This document shows, in pieces, positions 4,656 to 6,516 of a stretch of DNA of 6,516 nucleotides. The notes below the pieces were generated by a model, which saw only the letters and a list, made by a program, of their open reading frames with translations, was not told the origin of the DNA and searched no databases. Positions within the stretch are counted from its first letter, which is position 1, and each line of letters opens with the position of its first letter. Made by a program: the position numbers and the translations under genes. The stretch comes from Candidatus Aminicenantes bacterium UBA4085 (GTDB lineage Bacteria > Acidobacteriota > Aminicenantia > Aminicenantales > UBA4085), in the NCBI GenBank assembly GCA_002383325.1, contig DFYJ01000061.1, positions 1,643 to 8,158 of the forward strand, written 5' to 3'.

Positions 4656-6516
4656 CGGCAGCAAGTCCTTCGAGGAGCGGCTCAGCGCCGTCTACGACCT
4701 GAAGCGCAGGGTCCGCTTGGTCATCCTCCTCAGCGCCATCCTGTACGTGTCCTTCCTGGCCTTGGACGGCATCTATGTCCCCGAACACTTCGGGCTGTTC
4801 CTGGCCATTCGGTTGACCGTCCTGGCCGCCCACGGCGTCCTCCTCCTTCTGGTGACCCGGATGAAGACCAGCCGCGGCTGCGCCAACCTGGCCATCGCCC
4901 TGACCGTCTTCGATGTGGGCGGCATCGCCATCATGATTCAGTTCATGGGCGGGTTCGCGTCCGCCTATGTCCAAGGCCTCTACCTGATCATCATGGGCAT
5001 AGTCGTGGTCGTGCCCCTGGCCTTTCGCGAAACCGTCGTCCTGTACTCCTTCATCTGGGCCTCCTACGCCGTGCCCAGCTTCTTCAGCATGGCCCGCACC
5101 GGCTTCGACTGGCGGCCCGTCTTCGCCAACCTCTACTTCCTGACGTCCATCGTCCTGATCGCCATCTTCGGCTCCTTCATCATGGACAGCATCCGACGCC
5201 GGGAGCTGCGCAGCCGGATCCAGCTGGAAGAGACCACCGCCAAGCTTCAGGAATCCAACCTCAAGCTCATGGCCCTGGACGAGCTGAAGACCCAGTTCTT
5301 CGCCAACGTCAACCACGAGCTGCGGACCCCCCTGACCCTGATACTGGCCCCCCTGGGGCCGATGATCGAGGGGAGCATGGGCCGCCTGACGGCCAAGCAG
5401 AAGGAAACCCTGCTGACGATCCGGCAGAACGGCCTCAAGCTGCTCAAGCTGATCAACAATCTCCTCGACCTGACCAAGCTCGAGGCGGGCAAGATGCGGT
5501 TGAAGATCAAGATCGTCGAGTTCGTCGACTTCATCAACGGTCTGCTGGCCGCGGTCAAACCCCTGGCCGATCGCAAATCGATCAAGCTCTATTTCCAACA
5601 CCCCTCGATCGACCTGCCCCTGCATATCGACCCGGACCAGTTCGAGAAGATCGTCCTGAACCTACTCTCCAACGCGGTCAAGTTCACGCCCGAGGGCGGC
5701 CGCATCACCGTGTACCTGGACGAGACAGCCGAGGCTGTCCAGTTCACGGTCGAGGACACCGGCATCGGCATCCCGGCGGCCATGCTGGAGACGATCTTCG
5801 ACCGCTTCTCCCAAGTCGACGGCTCGCTGTCCCGGGCCCACGAAGGCTCCGGCATCGGGCTGTCGCTGGTCCGCGAGCTGGTCCATCTGCACAACGGGCG
5901 GGTCCGGGCCGAGAGCGAGATCGGCAAGGGGTCCCGCTTCATCGTCGACATCCTCAAGGGCGACGCCCACTACAGCGAGGAGATTCTCGACCGGCGGGTC
6001 GCCGACATGCCGGTGACCCTCAAGAAGCGATCCAGCGATGCCGGCCAGCCGCGGGTTCAGGACATCGTCACGGACTTCCGCAAGCTCCAGCTCATGGACC
6101 TGGAGCGGGAAGAGCTGCGGCCCGAAGAGCAGGCCTCCTCCCGGCGCCACGACAACAACCTGGTTGTGGTCGACGACAATCCCGAGGTCCTCAAGCTGAT
6201 GAAGCTGCTGCTGGCGGACGAGTTCGACCTCCACCTGGCCGGCTCCGGCGAGGAGGCCCTGGCCCTGATCCGGGACAAGATGCCCGACGTGGTCATCAGC
6301 GACGTCATGATGCCCGGCATGGACGGCCATGCCCTGACCAAGCTGATCAAGTCCGACGAGTCCCTCCGTCACATCCCGATTATCCTGGTCACGGCCCGCT
6401 CGGGGGCCGAGATGCTCAACCAGGGCATCGAGGCCGGGGCCGACGACTACCTGCCCAAGCCCTTCGACTCGGTCGAGCTCAAGGCCCGCATCCGCAACCT
6501 GCTCCGGATGCGGCGG
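4648..6516 (+). CDS. Six-helix membrane hybrid histidine kinase (6TM-HisKA-HATPase-REC), right end cut by window
   Basis: An inner-membrane sensor kinase with 623 codons in the window and no stop. Six hydrophobic segments lie at about residues 24-44, 49-70, 79-100, 108-126, 129-147 and 159-179, with short loops and no sizeable periplasmic domain, so the stimulus is probably lipophilic or within the membrane. A helical linker (180-212) leads to the HisKA domain with phospho-acceptor His223 in NHELRTP. The HATPase has the N box (NLLSNAVKFT, from 338), G1 (DTGIGIP, 370-376), F box (FDRFSQVD) and G2 (GSGIGLSL, 400-407). A linker (about 438-503) precedes a complete receiver: Asp509/Asp510, phospho-acceptor Asp552 (SDVMMPGMDG), Thr582 and Lys604 (LPKPF). 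All catalytic motifs are intact. The ATG overlaps the previous gene's stop by 8 nt, with GAGGG ending 7 nt upstream, so the two are probably translationally coupled. CqsS, LqsS and PhcS have comparable six-helix sensor kinases, but the signal is not known here. A further domain could follow the receiver beyond the edge. Confidence 0.92.
   Translation, partial: MDNGSKSFEERLSAVYDLKRRVRLVILLSAILYVSFLALDGIYVPEHFGLFLAIRLTVLAAHGVLLLLVTRMKTSRGCANLAIALTVFDVGGIAIMIQFMGGFASAYVQGLYLIIMGIVVVVPLAFRETVVLYSFIWASYAVPSFFSMARTGFDWRPVFANLYFLTSIVLIAIFGSFIMDSIRRRELRSRIQLEETTAKLQESNLKLMALDELKTQFFANVNHELRTPLTLILAPLGPMIEGSMGRLTAKQKETLLTIRQNGLKLLKLINNLLDLTKLEAGKMRLKIKIVEFVDFINGLLAAVKPLADRKSIKLYFQHPSIDLPLHIDPDQFEKIVLNLLSNAVKFTPEGGRITVYLDETAEAVQFTVEDTGIGIPAAMLETIFDRFSQVDGSLSRAHEGSGIGLSLVRELVHLHNGRVRAESEIGKGSRFIVDILKGDAHYSEEILDRRVADMPVTLKKRSSDAGQPRVQDIVTDFRKLQLMDLEREELRPEEQASSRRHDNNLVVVDDNPEVLKLMKLLLADEFDLHLAGSGEEALALIRDKMPDVVISDVMMPGMDGHALTKLIKSDESLRHIPIILVTARSGAEMLNQGIEAGADDYLPKPFDSVELKARIRNLLRMRR

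Noticed and set aside
465..4664. A 1399-codon open frame on the minus strand opposite the fusion gene and running into lexA.
   Set aside because: It is antisense to a frame with clear PilZ, hydrolase and methyltransferase motifs and overlaps lexA in another frame. Its product is a low-complexity Gly/Asp/Gln/Leu string without domains, as expected opposite a gene with G/C-ending codons.
4474..5625. A 383-codon minus-strand open frame opposite the histidine kinase.
   Set aside because: The plus strand there encodes intact membrane segments, HisKA and N-box motifs; the antisense product is compositionally biased and has no recognisable domain.
1..6516. CRISPR arrays, tRNA or rRNA genes, insertion sequences, att sites, riboswitches.
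   Set aside because: No regularly spaced repeats, transposase or integrase motifs, or RNA-gene signatures were seen; nearly all sequence is accounted for by four genes and one 256-bp divergent region.

Overview
The window is bacterial, G+C-rich (roughly two thirds by eye), densely coding and Gram-negative in style (LexA/Pol IV SOS genes, PilZ proteins, a hybrid histidine kinase). Nothing in it fixes the phylum. No IS element, phage gene, tRNA, rRNA or CRISPR array was seen.

Layout: the left end is an SOS module on the minus strand. lexA (254-859) is followed after 104 bp by the first 49 codons of a Y-family DNA polymerase (dinB, Pol IV), which runs off the left edge. A perfect 12-bp hairpin with a short T-run lies between them. 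The 256 bp between the lexA and plus-strand start codons (860-1115) is a divergent control region. It holds a near-consensus sigma70 promoter for each side, a perfect 9-bp inverted repeat between the two promoters, and a 12-bp tandem repeat at the lexA start that duplicates both the ribosome-binding/start module and a GTTC motif.

The right two thirds is a plus-strand operon of two overlapping genes. The first (1116-4655, 1179 aa) is an unusual multidomain protein: a degenerate receiver-like domain, a PilZ domain, a YcgR-like domain plus a second PilZ domain, an alpha/beta hydrolase most like the LuxD acyl-transferase/thioesterase family, and a C-terminal class I SAM-dependent methyltransferase. 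Both PilZ domains keep the RxxxR and (D/N)xSxxG motifs of c-di-GMP binding. The second gene (4648 to the right edge) starts inside the end of the first. It encodes a six-helix membrane hybrid histidine kinase (6TM-HisKA-HATPase-REC), a layout shared with the quorum-sensing kinases CqsS, LqsS and PhcS.

Working hypothesis (inference): the fusion protein makes or modifies a small acyl-derived molecule, for example by releasing a fatty acid and methylating it, under c-di-GMP control. The adjacent membrane kinase would sense that product or the membrane. This would be a candidate undescribed c-di-GMP-gated lipid-signal synthase/sensor pair. The domain calls rest on visible motifs; the chemistry and the signalling link are not shown by the sequence.
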